Below are positions 46,482 to 55,162 of a stretch of 64,000 bases of DNA, in pieces. The position numbers and the translations under genes were made by a program. The notes beneath the pieces are model-generated. The model saw nothing but the letters and a program-made list of their open reading frames with translations. It was not told where the DNA came from and made no database searches. The DNA comes from Streptomyces sp. SJL17-4. Lineage in GTDB: Bacteria; Actinomycetota; Actinomycetes; Streptomycetales; Streptomycetaceae. The first letter of the stretch is position 1. Each line of letters opens with the position of its first letter. The stretch spans positions 2,542,001 through 2,606,000 of the forward strand of contig NZ_CP104578.1 of NCBI RefSeq assembly GCF_036826855.1. The letters are read 5' to 3'.

Positions 46482-46521
46482 GCAACGTTGCAGAGACTAT
46501 GCCTTCAAGTTTCGAAGTCAA
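46482..46521 (-). promoter_or_regulatory. glcP promoter with LacI-type operator
   Basis: On the - strand TTGACT (46521-46516) and TAGTCT (46499-46494) are spaced 16 bases apart, a good vegetative promoter. GCAACGTTGC (46491-46482), a perfect palindrome with central CG, directly follows the -10 element and should cover the transcription start, about 75-80 bases before the GTG. LacI-family operators have this core. Confidence 0.65.
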
Positions 46522-46627
46522 TAGGCGATGTCGTGTGACTTAATCAGCATCACAAGATGGCTTGAGTTCAACACTTGAAGAGATGATGGGGCGCGTATGT
46601 GCATCGATCCGCGCACGGGCATCGATC

Positions 46628-49600
46628 TCAGCGCAGTCGCTGGCCGATCACCTTCGAGACGCCGTCACCCTGCATGGACACGCCGTACAGCGCGTCCGCG
46701 ACCTCCATGGTCCGCTTCTGGTGGGTGATCACGATCAGCTGCGAGGACTCCTGGAGCTCCTGCATGATCCGGATCAGCCGCTGGAGGTTGGTGTCGTCGA
46801 GCGCCGCCTCGACCTCGTCCATCACATAGAACGGGCTGGGCCGGGCCTTGAAGATCGAGACCAGCAGCGCCACGGCCGTCAGCGAGCGCTCGCCACCGGA
46901 GAGCAGCGAGAGCCGCTTCACCTTCTTGCCGGGCGGGCGGGCCTCCACCTCGACGCCGGTGGTGAGCATGTTGTCGGGGTCGGTGAGGATCAGCCGGCCC
47001 TCGCCGCCCGGGAAGAGCCGGGAGAAGACACCCTCGAACTCACGGGCCGTGTCCCGGTAGGCCTCGGTGAAGACCTGCTCGACCCGCAGGTCGACCTCTT
47101 TCACGACCTGAAGCAGGTCGGCCCGGGTCTTCCTCAGGTCCTCCAGCTGCTCGGAGAGGAAGCGATGCCGCTCCTCCAGGGCCGCGAACTCCTCAAGGGC
47201 CAGCGGGTTGACCTTGCCGAGCTGGTGGTACGCCCGTTCGGCGGCTCTGAGGCGCTTCTCCTGCTCCGAACGGATGAAGGGGCGCGGCTCGTCGGCGCCC
47301 GCGTCCCCGCCGTCGGCGGAGTCGGCGGAGTCGGGCGCGACCGGCGACGGGGGTACGGGCTGGTCCGGGCCGTACTCGGCGACCAGTGCGGTCGCCTCCA
47401 CGCCGAACTCCTCCAGGGCCTTCGCCTCCAGCTGCTCGATCCGCAGTCGCTTCTCGGCGCCGAGGACCTCGCCCCGGTGCACGGAGTCGGTGAGCTTGTC
47501 GAGTTCGGCCTTGAGGTCGCGGCCCCGGGTCCGGGCGGCCGTCAGGCCCTCCTCCCGGTCGGCCCGCGCCGCCTGCGCGACCACCCGCTCCCGCTCGGCG
47601 CGGACGAGCGACACCTCGATATGGGCCAGCAGGCTCCGGGCGCCGGCGGCGACCGCGCCCGCGACCCGCTCCTCGTGGCGCAGCCGGACGCGGCGCTGCT
47701 CGGCACGCGCGCGTGCCTCCCGTTCGGCGCGGGCGGCCCGGTCGAGCGAGTCGGCCCGCCCGGCGAGCCCCTTGACCCGCTCCTCGTGGGTACGGACCTG
47801 GAGGCGGGCCTCCATCTCGGTCTGGCGTGCGTTGGACCCGTCGATCGCGAGCCGGTCGCGGGTGGCGGTGTCGGGTTCCTCGTCCCCGCCCTCACCGAAC
47901 GCCGCGGCCTCCTGGGCCACGAGCAGCCGTTCGGCGAGTTCCTCCGCCTCGGCGGTCGCCTTCTCCAGGGCCTCCTGGGCGCGGGCGGCGGCGGCCGCGG
48001 TCCGCTCGGCCTCCCCGGCCGCTCCCCTGGCCTGCCCGGCGAGCCGGCCGAGCTGCTGGGCGACGGCGGACTTCTCCCGTTCGGCGGTACGGCGAAGGGT
48101 GTCGAGTTCCTCGACGAGCGCGGCGGCGGTACGGCGCCGCTCCTCGGCCTCACCCTTGGCGGTCGCCAACTCCTCGCAGCGTACGGCGAGTTCGTCGAGC
48201 TCGGCGGCGGCCTCCGCGACCGAGGCCTGGACTTCGAGGAGGCTGGGCGCTCCCGCGGAGCCGCCCTGGGCGAAGTGCGCCCCGAGCAGGTCGCCTTCGA
48301 GGGTGACGGCGGTCGACGCGGGCCGGGTCCTGACGAGTTCCGCGGCCTGGTCCAGGTCGTCGACGACCACGACTCCGGCGAGCAACCGGCGTACCGCTCC
48401 CATGAGTTCGTCGGGCCCCCGGACGAGGTCGGCGAGGTACGGGTGCCCCTCGGACGCGGGAGCCCCGGCCTCTCCGGGGCGGTCCGGTTCCGGGGCTCCG
48501 GTCAGGAGCAGGGACGCGCGGCCGGCGTCCTGCTTGCGCAGCAGACGAAGGGCTTCGGCGGCGGCGGAAGGGCCGGTGGCGGCGACGGCGTCGGCCGCGG
48601 CGCCGAGGGCGGCGGCGACGGGGATCTCGTATCCGGGGGTGACGGTGAGGAGTTCGGCCGCAGGGCCGAGGAGTCCGCTGAGTCCGGCGGTCAGCAGGGC
48701 ACCCGTGCCGTCCTTGCGGCGCAGTCCGAGGGCGAGGGTCTCGTGCCGGGCCTGGGTCGCGGCGCGGCGGCGTTCGGCGGTGGCGGCGGACTCACGCGCG
48801 GCGCCGAGCGCGGCCTCCGCGTCGGCCAGCTCCCGGCGGGCCGCCTCGTACCGCTCGCCGTGCTCGGCGTCCGCCGCGTCGAGGCCGTCGACCTCGGCCT
48901 TGAGCTGCTCGTACTCCTCCTGGGCGGTGACCGCCCGCTCCCCCGCCTCGTCGCGGGCGGCGGCGAGGCGGTCGATCTCGGCCTGGGCGGAGGCGGCGCG
49001 CGAGCGGGCCGCGTTGACCTGGCCGTGGAGGCGGGCGAGGCCCTCGCGCCGGTCGGCGAGGGCGCGGGCCAGGTCCTTGAGGCGGCGCTCCTCGGAGGCC
49101 AGAGCCTGTTCGAGTTCGGCGCGGTGGGTGACGGTGTCCTCCAGGGCGCGCTCGGCGGCCTCCAGGGCGGCTTCCAGCTCCGCCTCCTGCTCGCGGACGC
49201 GGGCCGCCTCCCGCTCCAGGTCCTCCGGGTCGCGGCCGCGGCGTTCCTCGGGAGGTGCGGCGGTGGCGCTCTTCACGCGCGCGTCGGCCAGGGAGACCGT
49301 GCCGCGGACGCGTTCGGCGAGCTGGGAGAGGGCGTACCAGTTCTGCTGGGCGCGTTCGAGGCGGGGCACGAGCGCGCGTGCCTCGGCCTCGAGGGTGGCC
49401 TCGCGGGCGAGCGCGGCCCGGAGTTCGGTCTCGGTGGCTTCCTTACGGGCGAGCAGGGCCGCCTCGTCGGCGACCTCGGCGGTGAGGGCCCGCTGGAGGT
49501 GGACGAGGTCGTCGGCGAGGAGGCGGAGCCGGGCGTCGCGCAGGTCGGCCTGGATGACGACGGCGCGGCGGGCGACGGCGGCCTGCCGGCCGAGGGGCTT

Positions 49601-50206
49601 GAGCTGGCGGCGCAGTTCGTCGGTGAGGTCCTGCACGCGCGCGAGGTTGGCCTGCATCGCGTCGAGCTTCCGCAGCGCCTTCTCCTTGCGCTTGCGGTGC
49701 TTGAGGACTCCGGCGGCCTCCTCGATGAAGGCGCGGCGGCCCATCGGGTCGGCGTGCAGCACGGAGTCGAGCTGGCCCTGGCCGACGATGACGTGCATCT
49801 CGCGTCCGATGCCGGAGTCGGAGAGCAGGTCCTGGAAGTCGAGCAGCCGGCAGGTGTCGCCGTTGATCTGGTACTCGCTGCTGCCGCCGCGGAACATGAT
49901 GCGGGTGAGCGTGACCTCGGCGTAGTCGATGGGGAGCGCGCCGTCGGAGTTGTCGATGGTGAGGGACACCTCGGCACGGCCGAGCGGGGGGCGCCCGGTC
50001 GTGCCGGCGAAGATGACGTCCTCCATCTTGCCGCCGCGCAGCGACTTGGCGCCCTGCTCGCCCATGACCCAGGACAGGGCGTCCACGACGTTGGACTTGC
50101 CCGATCCGTTGGGGCCCACGACACAGGTGATTCCGGGTTCGAACCGCAGCGTGGTGGCCGAGGCGAACGACTTGAATCCGCGGAGGGTCAGGGCCTTGAG
50201 GTGCAC
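46628..50206 (-). CDS. smc: Chromosome segregation ATPase SMC
   Basis: 1192 residues from a GTG at 50206 ('VHLKALTLRGFKSFASATTL'). SMC with ScpA/ScpB compacts and separates chromosomes, in Streptomyces notably during sporulation. N-terminal head with 'VVGPNGSGKSNVVDAL', two long coiled coils (about 170-490 and 690-1020), a Gly-rich hinge between them, and a C-terminal head with 'LLSGGERSLTAVALL' and 'VMDEVEAALDD'. Length agrees with Streptomyces SMC. No strong ribosome site is visible; the start could be slightly different. Long antisense open frames are shadows. Confidence 0.96.
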   Translation of the reverse strand: MHLKALTLRGFKSFASATTLRFEPGITCVVGPNGSGKSNVVDALSWVMGEQGAKSLRGGKMEDVIFAGTTGRPPLGRAEVSLTIDNSDGALPIDYAEVTLTRIMFRGGSSEYQINGDTCRLLDFQDLLSDSGIGREMHVIVGQGQLDSVLHADPMGRRAFIEEAAGVLKHRKRKEKALRKLDAMQANLARVQDLTDELRRQLKPLGRQAAVARRAVVIQADLRDARLRLLADDLVHLQRALTAEVADEAALLARKEATETELRAALAREATLEAEARALVPRLERAQQNWYALSQLAERVRGTVSLADARVKSATAAPPEERRGRDPEDLEREAARVREQEAELEAALEAAERALEDTVTHRAELEQALASEERRLKDLARALADRREGLARLHGQVNAARSRAASAQAEIDRLAAARDEAGERAVTAQEEYEQLKAEVDGLDAADAEHGERYEAARRELADAEAALGAARESAATAERRRAATQARHETLALGLRRKDGTGALLTAGLSGLLGPAAELLTVTPGYEIPVAAALGAAADAVAATGPSAAAEALRLLRKQDAGRASLLLTGAPEPDRPGEAGAPASEGHPYLADLVRGPDELMGAVRRLLAGVVVVDDLDQAAELVRTRPASTAVTLEGDLLGAHFAQGGSAGAPSLLEVQASVAEAAAELDELAVRCEELATAKGEAEERRRTAAALVEELDTLRRTAEREKSAVAQQLGRLAGQARGAAGEAERTAAAAARAQEALEKATAEAEELAERLLVAQEAAAFGEGGDEEPDTATRDRLAIDGSNARQTEMEARLQVRTHEERVKGLAGRADSLDRAARAEREARARAEQRRVRLRHEERVAGAVAAGARSLLAHIEVSLVRAERERVVAQAARADREEGLTAARTRGRDLKAELDKLTDSVHRGEVLGAEKRLRIEQLEAKALEEFGVEATALVAEYGPDQPVPPSPVAPDSADSADGGDAGADEPRPFIRSEQEKRLRAAERAYHQLGKVNPLALEEFAALEERHRFLSEQLEDLRKTRADLLQVVKEVDLRVEQVFTEAYRDTAREFEGVFSRLFPGGEGRLILTDPDNMLTTGVEVEARPPGKKVKRLSLLSGGERSLTAVALLVSIFKARPSPFYVMDEVEAALDDTNLQRLIRIMQELQESSQLIVITHQKRTMEVADALYGVSMQGDGVSKVIGQRLR

Positions 50207-50344
50207 GCCCGGGACTCTACCGGGGCTCGTGCGTTTCACCCGCGAAGGTGTAGGGCAGATCCTCGGGTGAGGAGGGGTGGGACGGGAGGGGAACGGCGGG
50301 TGAAAGAAAGAAGGGACGCCGAAGCGCCCCTTGCATGTCTGCTC

Positions 50345-50459
50345 TGCCGGCGTGAGTGTTCAGTCGGGTCGACCGACACGAGTTCTGTCGGCCTGCCGAC
50401 AGAAGTGTGCTGTCTGTCGGCTGTGCCGGCGTGAGTGTTTCCCACGTGAGTGTTTCCCA
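50345..50459. repeat. Repeat-rich, structured interval between smc and the small coiled-coil gene
   Basis: TGCCGGCGTGAGTGTT occurs at 50345-50360 and 50424-50439. CGTGAGTGTTTCCCA is tandem at 50430-50444 and 50445-50459. Between them TTCTGTCGG (50383-50391) and CCGACAGAA (50396-50404) form a 9-bp hairpin with a 4-base loop, and CTGTCGGC recurs at 50415. No gene is supported in 50207-50482. Confidence 0.7.
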
Positions 50460-50482
50460 CCTGGCCCCTCGGGGCTGGGTTG

Positions 50483-50701
50483 TCAGGTGAGCGCAGGCTC
50501 CGCCTGGGGTACGTCGAGGTCGATGCTGTTCAGCAGTGACTCTCCCTGGTGCTGAGCGGCGGCAGCGGCAAGCGAGTCGTTCTCGGACTGGATCCGTACC
50601 AGCTCGGATTCCAGGTCCTGGACGCGCTGCTGAAGCCGTCGCATCTCGGCGAGGAGTCGCGGGTCGGAGCCGCCGACGTAACCGAGAAGCGCCTTTGCCA
50701 T
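50483..50701 (-). CDS. Small coiled-coil protein, unknown function
   Basis: 72 residues from the ATG at 50701 ('MAKALLGYVGGSDPRLLAEM'), with GGAGGA nine bases upstream. A conserved-looking N-terminal 15 residues precede a heptad coiled coil ('LQQRVQDLESELVRIQSEND', about 22-45) and a short acidic tail. It has no enzymatic motif and is probably a structural or adaptor protein. Its neighbours smc and acyP do not point to a role. Confidence 0.8.
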   Translation of the reverse strand: MAKALLGYVGGSDPRLLAEMRRLQQRVQDLESELVRIQSENDSLAAAAAQHQGESLLNSIDLDVPQAEPALT

Positions 50702-51091
50702 GATGGATGGTCCTCCACAATGAGTGACCGACCGAAGCGGTTGGGTCGTGAGGGATTTCGCACCCGCGGTGCTCGGCAGTACTGCTTGTCGTGCCGGTTC
50801 CACTGCCAAACAGCTAAGGTGCGCGGGGCTTCCAGAGTCTCACCAAAAAGTTTGACGGTCAACACGATCACGCCCCGTTTGAAGGGGCGACCGAGGAGTC
50901 CCGGGCCGCTCAGTGGGCGGCGGGGCCTCATGAACTCGGTGCCTCAGGGCGTCGCGATCATCCTTACCCGGCAGCCTTCCATGACGGGCGCTCCTTGGCA
51001 ACCACCAGGCGGTTTCCCCGCCACCCGGCTGTTACCGCGCGTCCTTCCGGCGCCTCTCTCGGTCACCGGAAAGGGTGTCGGAGAGTGATCG
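50702..51091. other. Intergenic region, no gene; candidate promoter for the coiled-coil gene
   Basis: 390 bases between the coiled-coil gene and acylphosphatase, both on the - strand. On the - strand TTGACC (50862-50857) is followed after 17 bases by GACTCT, a possible promoter with a 120-base leader. TTGAC-G-GTCAA at 50852-50862 is palindromic and overlaps the -35 element. Antisense open frames here lack ribosome sites. Confidence 0.4.
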
Positions 51092-51373
51092 TCAGCGGAT
51101 GGCGAAGCTGTCGTAGCCACCGCGCGGGGTGGCCCAGATCTCAGTGACGCCGTCCACGCGCCCGGGTGTGTCGGCGGAGTGGAGCCAGGCGAGGAGACGG
51201 TGGCAATTCTCACGCGCCCCTTCGGCCACCACCTGCACCCGGCCGTCGTCGAGGTTCAGGGCGAAGCCCACCAGGCCGCCGATCTCCAAAGCGTTTGCCC
51301 TGGTGAACCAGCGGAAGCCCACTCCCTGTACCCGGCCGCGTACCCAGGCGGTCATCCGAACGTCGTCACTCAT
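51092..51373 (-). CDS. acyP: Acylphosphatase
   Basis: 93 residues. It hydrolyses acyl phosphates such as carbamoyl or acetyl phosphate. The signature is complete: '[19 protein letters not shown]' with the phosphate-loop Arg, and the catalytic Asn in '[17 protein letters not shown]'. Normal length for the family. It is monocistronic by position, divergent from the CAP-domain gene. Confidence 0.95.
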   Translation of the reverse strand: MSDDVRMTAWVRGRVQGVGFRWFTRANALEIGGLVGFALNLDDGRVQVVAEGARENCHRLLAWLHSADTPGRVDGVTEIWATPRGGYDSFAIR

Positions 51374-51574
51374 GCCTGCACGCTAACGGGCGGATTGCCA
51401 GATGAGCACATCGCCCCCGGCCCGCATGGACTACAGTCCCGACCGAACACGCCTCACCCGTTCGGACCCGCCCTGTTCGACCGCCGGTCCGAAACGGTAC
51501 CGACAGCAAAGATCAGCAAAGGCCGCAGGGCGGCACAGGACCACAGCAGGACCAGCAAGAGGAAGGCAGACCAG

Positions 51575-52549
51575 ATGGGACGCCACCGTCGCGCCGGAGC
51601 CGCACCCGCCGCAGAAGACTACGCGGACGGTTCGGACCGCCGTCACCGGGGTACCCGCCGCAAGCGGCGCGCCCCCGTGCGCACCGGCCTGCTCGGAGCC
51701 TCCGCCGCCGTCGCGGTGGGCGCCATCGCCGTCGCCTCGGGCCTGCTGCCCGGCGGAGACACCTTCACGGTCGGCAGCGTCGGTACGAGCGAGCGCCCGA
51801 GCCAGGCCCGGCAGGCGCCGGAGCTGACGACGCAGGGCGGGTCCACGCAGACCCCGACCGACGAATCGGGCAGCGCGCGTCCGAGCGCGAAGGCGAGCGC
51901 GGGTACGGACAAGGGCAAGGCGGCCTCGCCGTCGGCGACCCCGTCCACGAAGCCGACCCCGAAGGCGACGCCGACCCCCTCGAAGGCGCCGACCAAGACC
52001 CCGGCCAAGGCGCCGACCAAGGCGCCCACGAAGGCCCCGGCCAAGCCGGTGGCCCCGAGGACCACGGCCGCGCCCTCCACCCAGGCCCCCGCGCCGAAGC
52101 CGGAGCCGAAGCCCGACCCGACGACCGAGGCCCCGGTCGAGAAGACCTCGGCCCCCTCCACCGCCGACCGCGGTGCGGCGGCGGAGGCGGAGGTCGTCCG
52201 CCTCGTCAACACCGAGCGCGCCAAGGTGGGTTGCTCGCCGGTGAGCGCGGACGCCCGGCTCGCGGCACTGGCCGGGGCGTTCAGCGCGGACATGGCGGCC
52301 CGCGGATTCTTCGACCACACGGATCCGGACGGCGACACCCCGTGGGCGCGCGCCGAGCAGGCGGGCGTCTCGGGCCTCGGCGGCGAGAACATCGCCCGCG
52401 GCCAGGCGGACGCGGCGGCCGTGATGGAGTCCTGGATGAACAGCGACGGCCACCGCGCCAACATCCTGAACTGCGACTTCACCACCCTGGGCGTGGGTGT
52501 CCACTTCGCCGACGGCGGTCCCTGGTGGACCCAGGACTTCGGCTACTGA
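51575..52549 (+). CDS. Secreted CAP/SCP-domain protein with Pro/Thr/Lys-rich linker
   Basis: 324 residues; AAGAGGAAGG lies about eight bases before the ATG at 51575. A basic N-terminus and one hydrophobic helix (about 39-58) form a signal anchor. Residues 80-195 are a low-complexity linker with repeated 'KAPTK' units, suited to cross the cell wall. The C-terminal CAP domain has 'VVRLVNTERAKVGCSP', the His in 'FFDHTDPDGDTPWARA', 'GENIARGQ' and 'WMNSDGHRANILNCDF', with two Cys for a disulfide. Bacterial CAP proteins are extracellular with mostly unknown targets. Confidence 0.88.
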   Translation: MGRHRRAGAAPAAEDYADGSDRRHRGTRRKRRAPVRTGLLGASAAVAVGAIAVASGLLPGGDTFTVGSVGTSERPSQARQAPELTTQGGSTQTPTDESGSARPSAKASAGTDKGKAASPSATPSTKPTPKATPTPSKAPTKTPAKAPTKAPTKAPAKPVAPRTTAAPSTQAPAPKPEPKPDPTTEAPVEKTSAPSTADRGAAAEAEVVRLVNTERAKVGCSPVSADARLAALAGAFSADMAARGFFDHTDPDGDTPWARAEQAGVSGLGGENIARGQADAAAVMESWMNSDGHRANILNCDFTTLGVGVHFADGGPWWTQDFGY

Positions 52550-52566
52550 GCCGGCAGTCCCCGTAG

Positions 52567-52621
52567 CCCGTACGTGAAAGGGCCCGTCACCTTCTCGGTG
52601 ACGGGCCCTTTCACGTACGGG
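52567..52621 (+). terminator. Very strong terminator after the CAP-domain gene
   Basis: A 25-bp perfect stem is formed by 52567-52591 and 52597-52621 with a 5-base loop; the arms include GTGAAAGGGCCCGTCACC and its complement. It starts 17 bases after the stop. Confidence 0.92.
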
Positions 52622-52632
52622 CATGGAGAGAA

Positions 52633-52676
52633 CTAACTTTTCCATAGCGCAACCCATCAGTTAGCGCATGCATGGA
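52633..52676 (+). promoter_or_regulatory. Candidate operator/promoter of the HxlR gene
   Basis: CTAACT (52633-52638) and AGTTAG (52659-52664) are inverted repeats, as are TCCAT (52641-52645) and ATGGA (52672-52676). This A/T-richer stretch upstream of the HxlR-type regulator could be its autoregulatory site. The two pairs have different centres. Confidence 0.4.
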
Positions 52677-52708
52677 AGTGAGCGCTGTGCGGGAGTACGG
52701 TGGAGGGC

Positions 52709-53095
52709 ATGACTGACGACCTCGCCTACGACGTGTTCGCGCGCGCCTGCCCCTCGCGCGGCACGCTGGAGCACGTGACGGGCCGCTGGGGCAGCCTGAC
52801 CCTCGGCGCCCTGCACGACGGGACGTTCCGCTTCAACGAGCTGCGGCGCCGGGTCGACGGAGTGAGCGAGAAGATGCTGTCGCAGACCCTGCACGCCCTG
52901 GAGCGCGACGGACTCGTCCATCGCGAGGCGCAGCCCACGAACCCGCCGCGGGTCGACTACCGGCTCACTCCGCTCGGCCGCGAGATCGCGGAGCGGCTGA
53001 TCGGCCTGATCGAGCTGGTGGAGGGCCGTATGCCCCAGGTCGAGGCGGCCCGGGAGAGTTACGACGCGGAGCGCGCGACCCCGGTCGGCACCTGA
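52709..53095 (+). CDS. HxlR-family winged-helix regulator
   Basis: 128 residues from the ATG at 52709 ('MTDDLAYDVFARACPSRG'). The start is not certain: GGAGGG is only two bases away, and a GTG at 52700 is an alternative. The HxlR fold is clear: Cys in 'ACPSR', 'GRWGSLTLGALHDGTFRFNEL', 'VSEKMLSQTLHALERDGL', 'DYRLTPLGREI'. Many HxlR proteins sense aldehydes or redox stress through that Cys and control a neighbouring oxidoreductase; no such partner is adjacent here. Confidence 0.88.
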   Translation: MTDDLAYDVFARACPSRGTLEHVTGRWGSLTLGALHDGTFRFNELRRRVDGVSEKMLSQTLHALERDGLVHREAQPTNPPRVDYRLTPLGREIAERLIGLIELVEGRMPQVEAARESYDAERATPVGT

Positions 53096-53124
53096 CCGTC
53101 AGACGCCCGCGCCGTCAGACGGTC

Positions 53125-53172
53125 GTCCCGCCCGGCGCCCGTCCCGCCCGGCGCCCGTCGCGCCCGGCGCCC
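53125..53172. repeat. 16-bp tandem repeat between the HxlR gene and mutM
   Basis: GTCCCGCCCGGCGCCC is repeated at 53125, 53141 and, with one change, 53157. GTCAGACGCCCGCGC flanks the array at 53098 and 53177. The second flank contains the mutM stop. Confidence 0.8.
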
Positions 53173-53177
53173 GCGCG

Positions 53178-54038
53178 TCAGACGCCCGCGCGCGGCGGTC
53201 GCTGGCAGCGGGGGCAGAAATAGCTGGAGCGGTTCATCCACGCGCGGCGCCGCATCGGCGTACCGCAGCGGTGACACGGCTCGTCCTCGCGCCCGTAGGC
53301 GTCGAGCGACCGGTCGAAGTAGCCGGACTCGCCGTTGACGTTCACGTACAGGCTGTCGAAGCTGGTGCCGCCGACGTCGAGGGCCGCGTTCATCACGTCC
53401 CGTACGTGACCGAGGAGTTCGGCCGAGCGCGGGCGCGTGAGGGTGGCGGTGGGCCGGTCGTAGTGCAGCCGGGACCGCCAGAGCGCCTCGTCGGCGTAGA
53501 TGTTGCCGACGCCGCTGATCAGCGACTGGTCGAGCAGCGCCCGCTTGACCGTCGTACGGCGCAGCCGCAGCGTGCTCTGGAAGGCGGCGTCGTCGAACTC
53601 GGGGTCCAGCGGGTCGCGGGCGATGTGCCCGATGACGTCCGGGAGGCCGTCGGGGGTCTGGTCGTGGAGCGAGAGTCCGCCGAAGGTGCGCTGGTCGACG
53701 AAGCGGAGCTCGGTACCGGCCGCATCGTCGAAGCGGATCCGGATGCGGAGGTGCTTCTCGTCGGCGGCGCCCTCCGGCTGGACGAGCAGCTGCCCGCTCA
53801 TGCCGAGGTGTCCGAGGACGGAGACGCCGGTCTCGGCGAGCGGGAGCCAGAGGTACTTGCCGCGCCGACGCGCCACCTCGAACCGCTGCCCCTTCAGCCG
53901 GGCCGCGAAGTCCGCGCCGCCCGCCGGATGGCGCCGTACGGCCCTGGGGTGCAGCACCTCGACCTCGGTCACGGTCCGTCCGGCGACCCAGCGCTCCAGA
54001 CCGCGCCGTACGACCTCGACCTCGGGCAGCTCGGGCAC
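53178..54038 (-). CDS. mutM: Formamidopyrimidine-DNA glycosylase
   Basis: 286 residues from a GTG at 54038. It removes 8-oxoguanine and formamidopyrimidines and nicks the site. After removal of Met, Pro1 and Glu2 ('[14 protein letters not shown]') form the active site. 'GRRGKYL'-type Lys, the H2TH segment '[14 protein letters not shown]' and the zinc finger '[10 protein letters not shown]' with 'FCPRCQR' are all present. Upstream GGAG sets the start. It is separated from rnc by a terminator. Confidence 0.95.
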   Translation of the reverse strand: MPELPEVEVVRRGLERWVAGRTVTEVEVLHPRAVRRHPAGGADFAARLKGQRFEVARRRGKYLWLPLAETGVSVLGHLGMSGQLLVQPEGAADEKHLRIRIRFDDAAGTELRFVDQRTFGGLSLHDQTPDGLPDVIGHIARDPLDPEFDDAAFQSTLRLRRTTVKRALLDQSLISGVGNIYADEALWRSRLHYDRPTATLTRPRSAELLGHVRDVMNAALDVGGTSFDSLYVNVNGESGYFDRSLDAYGREDEPCHRCGTPMRRRAWMNRSSYFCPRCQRPPRAGV

Positions 54039-54104
54039 GGGACTCCTCCGGACGTACGTCTTCCTCAGCGGTTCAACCCTACCGGGGGCCACCAGGTGAA
54101 AAGA

Positions 54105-54134
54105 CGAGAACCCCGCCCTGGGGCGGGGTTCTCG
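54105..54134 (-). terminator. Intrinsic terminator after rnc
   Basis: CGAGAACCCCGCCC (54105-54118) pairs with GGGCGGGGTTCTCG (54121-54134); on the - strand it is followed by TCTTTT. Confidence 0.8.
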
Positions 54135-54153
54135 GGAAGCGAGGGTGCGGCCG

Positions 54154-54966
54154 TCAGGCCGACGCCCGGTGGGCGGTCGGAGAGGGGTCGGCGACCTCTC
54201 CCGTTCCCGCCTCGGCCGCGGCCTTCGCCGCCGCCGCGCGTTCGTCCGCGGCCGCGCGAATCGCGCGCCACGCGGACTCCGCCGCCTGCTGTTCCGCTTC
54301 CTTCTTGCTGCGGCCGGTGCCGGTGCCGTACGAGACACCACCGACGCGGGCGGCAGCAGTAAAGGTCTTCTCGTGGTCCGGACCCTCTTCGGAGACGAGG
54401 TATTCCGGAACACCCAGACCCTCGGCCGCGGTGAGTTCCTGGAGACTGGTCTTCCAGTCCAGGCCGGCACCGAGGTTCGAGGACTTCTCGATCAGCGGGT
54501 CGAAGAGCCGGTGCACCAGCTCGGACGCCGCGTCGAGGCCCTGGTCGAGATAGACCGCGCCGATCACCGCTTCAAGGGTGTCGGCGAGGATGGACGCCTT
54601 GTCCCGGCCGCCCGTGCCCTCTTCGCCCCGGCCGAGCCGGATGAAGGAGCCGAGTTCGAGTTCGCGTCCCACGTCCGCCAGCGCACGCGAGTTGACCACC
54701 GCGGCCCGCAGTTTGGCCAGCTGGCCTTCCGGCAGGTCGGGGTGGGTCCGGTACAGCGTGTCCGTGACCACCAGGCCGAGCACGGAGTCCCCGAGGAACT
54801 CCAGCCGCTCGTTGGTGGGCAGACCGCCGTTCTCGTACGCGTACGAACGGTGCGTCAGCGCACGCACCAGAAGGGCGGACTCGAGCCGATAGCCGAGCCG
54901 CCCTTCCAGAAGCGTGTGGGACGAGGCATGGTCCGTCTTGTCGTCCGTCTTGCGGGACTCAGACAT
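54154..54966 (-). CDS. rnc: Ribonuclease III
   Basis: 270 residues from the ATG at 54966 ('[13 protein letters not shown]'). It cuts double-stranded RNA in rRNA processing and mRNA turnover. In S. coelicolor the gene is absB, needed for antibiotic production. The catalytic signature '[16 protein letters not shown]' and '[15 protein letters not shown]' are intact, followed by a double-stranded RNA-binding domain ('[16 protein letters not shown]') and an Ala-rich tail. It follows rpmF by 20 bases. Confidence 0.96.
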   Translation of the reverse strand: MSESRKTDDKTDHASSHTLLEGRLGYRLESALLVRALTHRSYAYENGGLPTNERLEFLGDSVLGLVVTDTLYRTHPDLPEGQLAKLRAAVVNSRALADVGRELELGSFIRLGRGEEGTGGRDKASILADTLEAVIGAVYLDQGLDAASELVHRLFDPLIEKSSNLGAGLDWKTSLQELTAAEGLGVPEYLVSEEGPDHEKTFTAAARVGGVSYGTGTGRSKKEAEQQAAESAWRAIRAAADERAAAAKAAAEAGTGEVADPSPTAHRASA

Positions 54967-54986
54967 TGCGCCTCTCACCAGCCCAA

Positions 54987-55160
54987 TCAGACCGAGAGGA
55001 CCTGGCGCTTGTTGTAGGTGCCGCAGCTCGGGCACGCGATGTGCTGCAGCTTCGGCTCCTGGCAACGCTCACACGAAACCAGGGTGGGGACCGCAGCCTT
55101 CCACTGCGACCGGCGGTGGCGCGTGTTGCTGCGCGACATCTTCCGCTTCGGAACAGCCAC
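54987..55160 (-). CDS. rpmF: 50S ribosomal protein L32
   Basis: 57 residues from a GTG at 55160 ('[20 protein letters not shown]'). A zinc-binding form with two pairs, 'CERC' and 'CPSC'. The family is short and basic, as here. It lies two bases after the DUF177 gene and before rnc, the conserved order. Too short for usual open-frame lists, but unambiguous. Confidence 0.95.
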   Translation of the reverse strand: MAVPKRKMSRSNTRHRRSQWKAAVPTLVSCERCQEPKLQHIACPSCGTYNKRQVLSV

Positions 55161-55162
55161 GG

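Noticed and set aside
46562..50434. 1290-codon + strand frame opposite smc
   Set aside because: Shadow of smc; Leu/Gly-rich low-complexity product without a domain.
53178..54470. N-terminally extended mutM to 54470
   Set aside because: MutM needs Pro-Glu directly after the start; the GTG at 54038 supplies this, and the upstream part crosses the rnc terminator.
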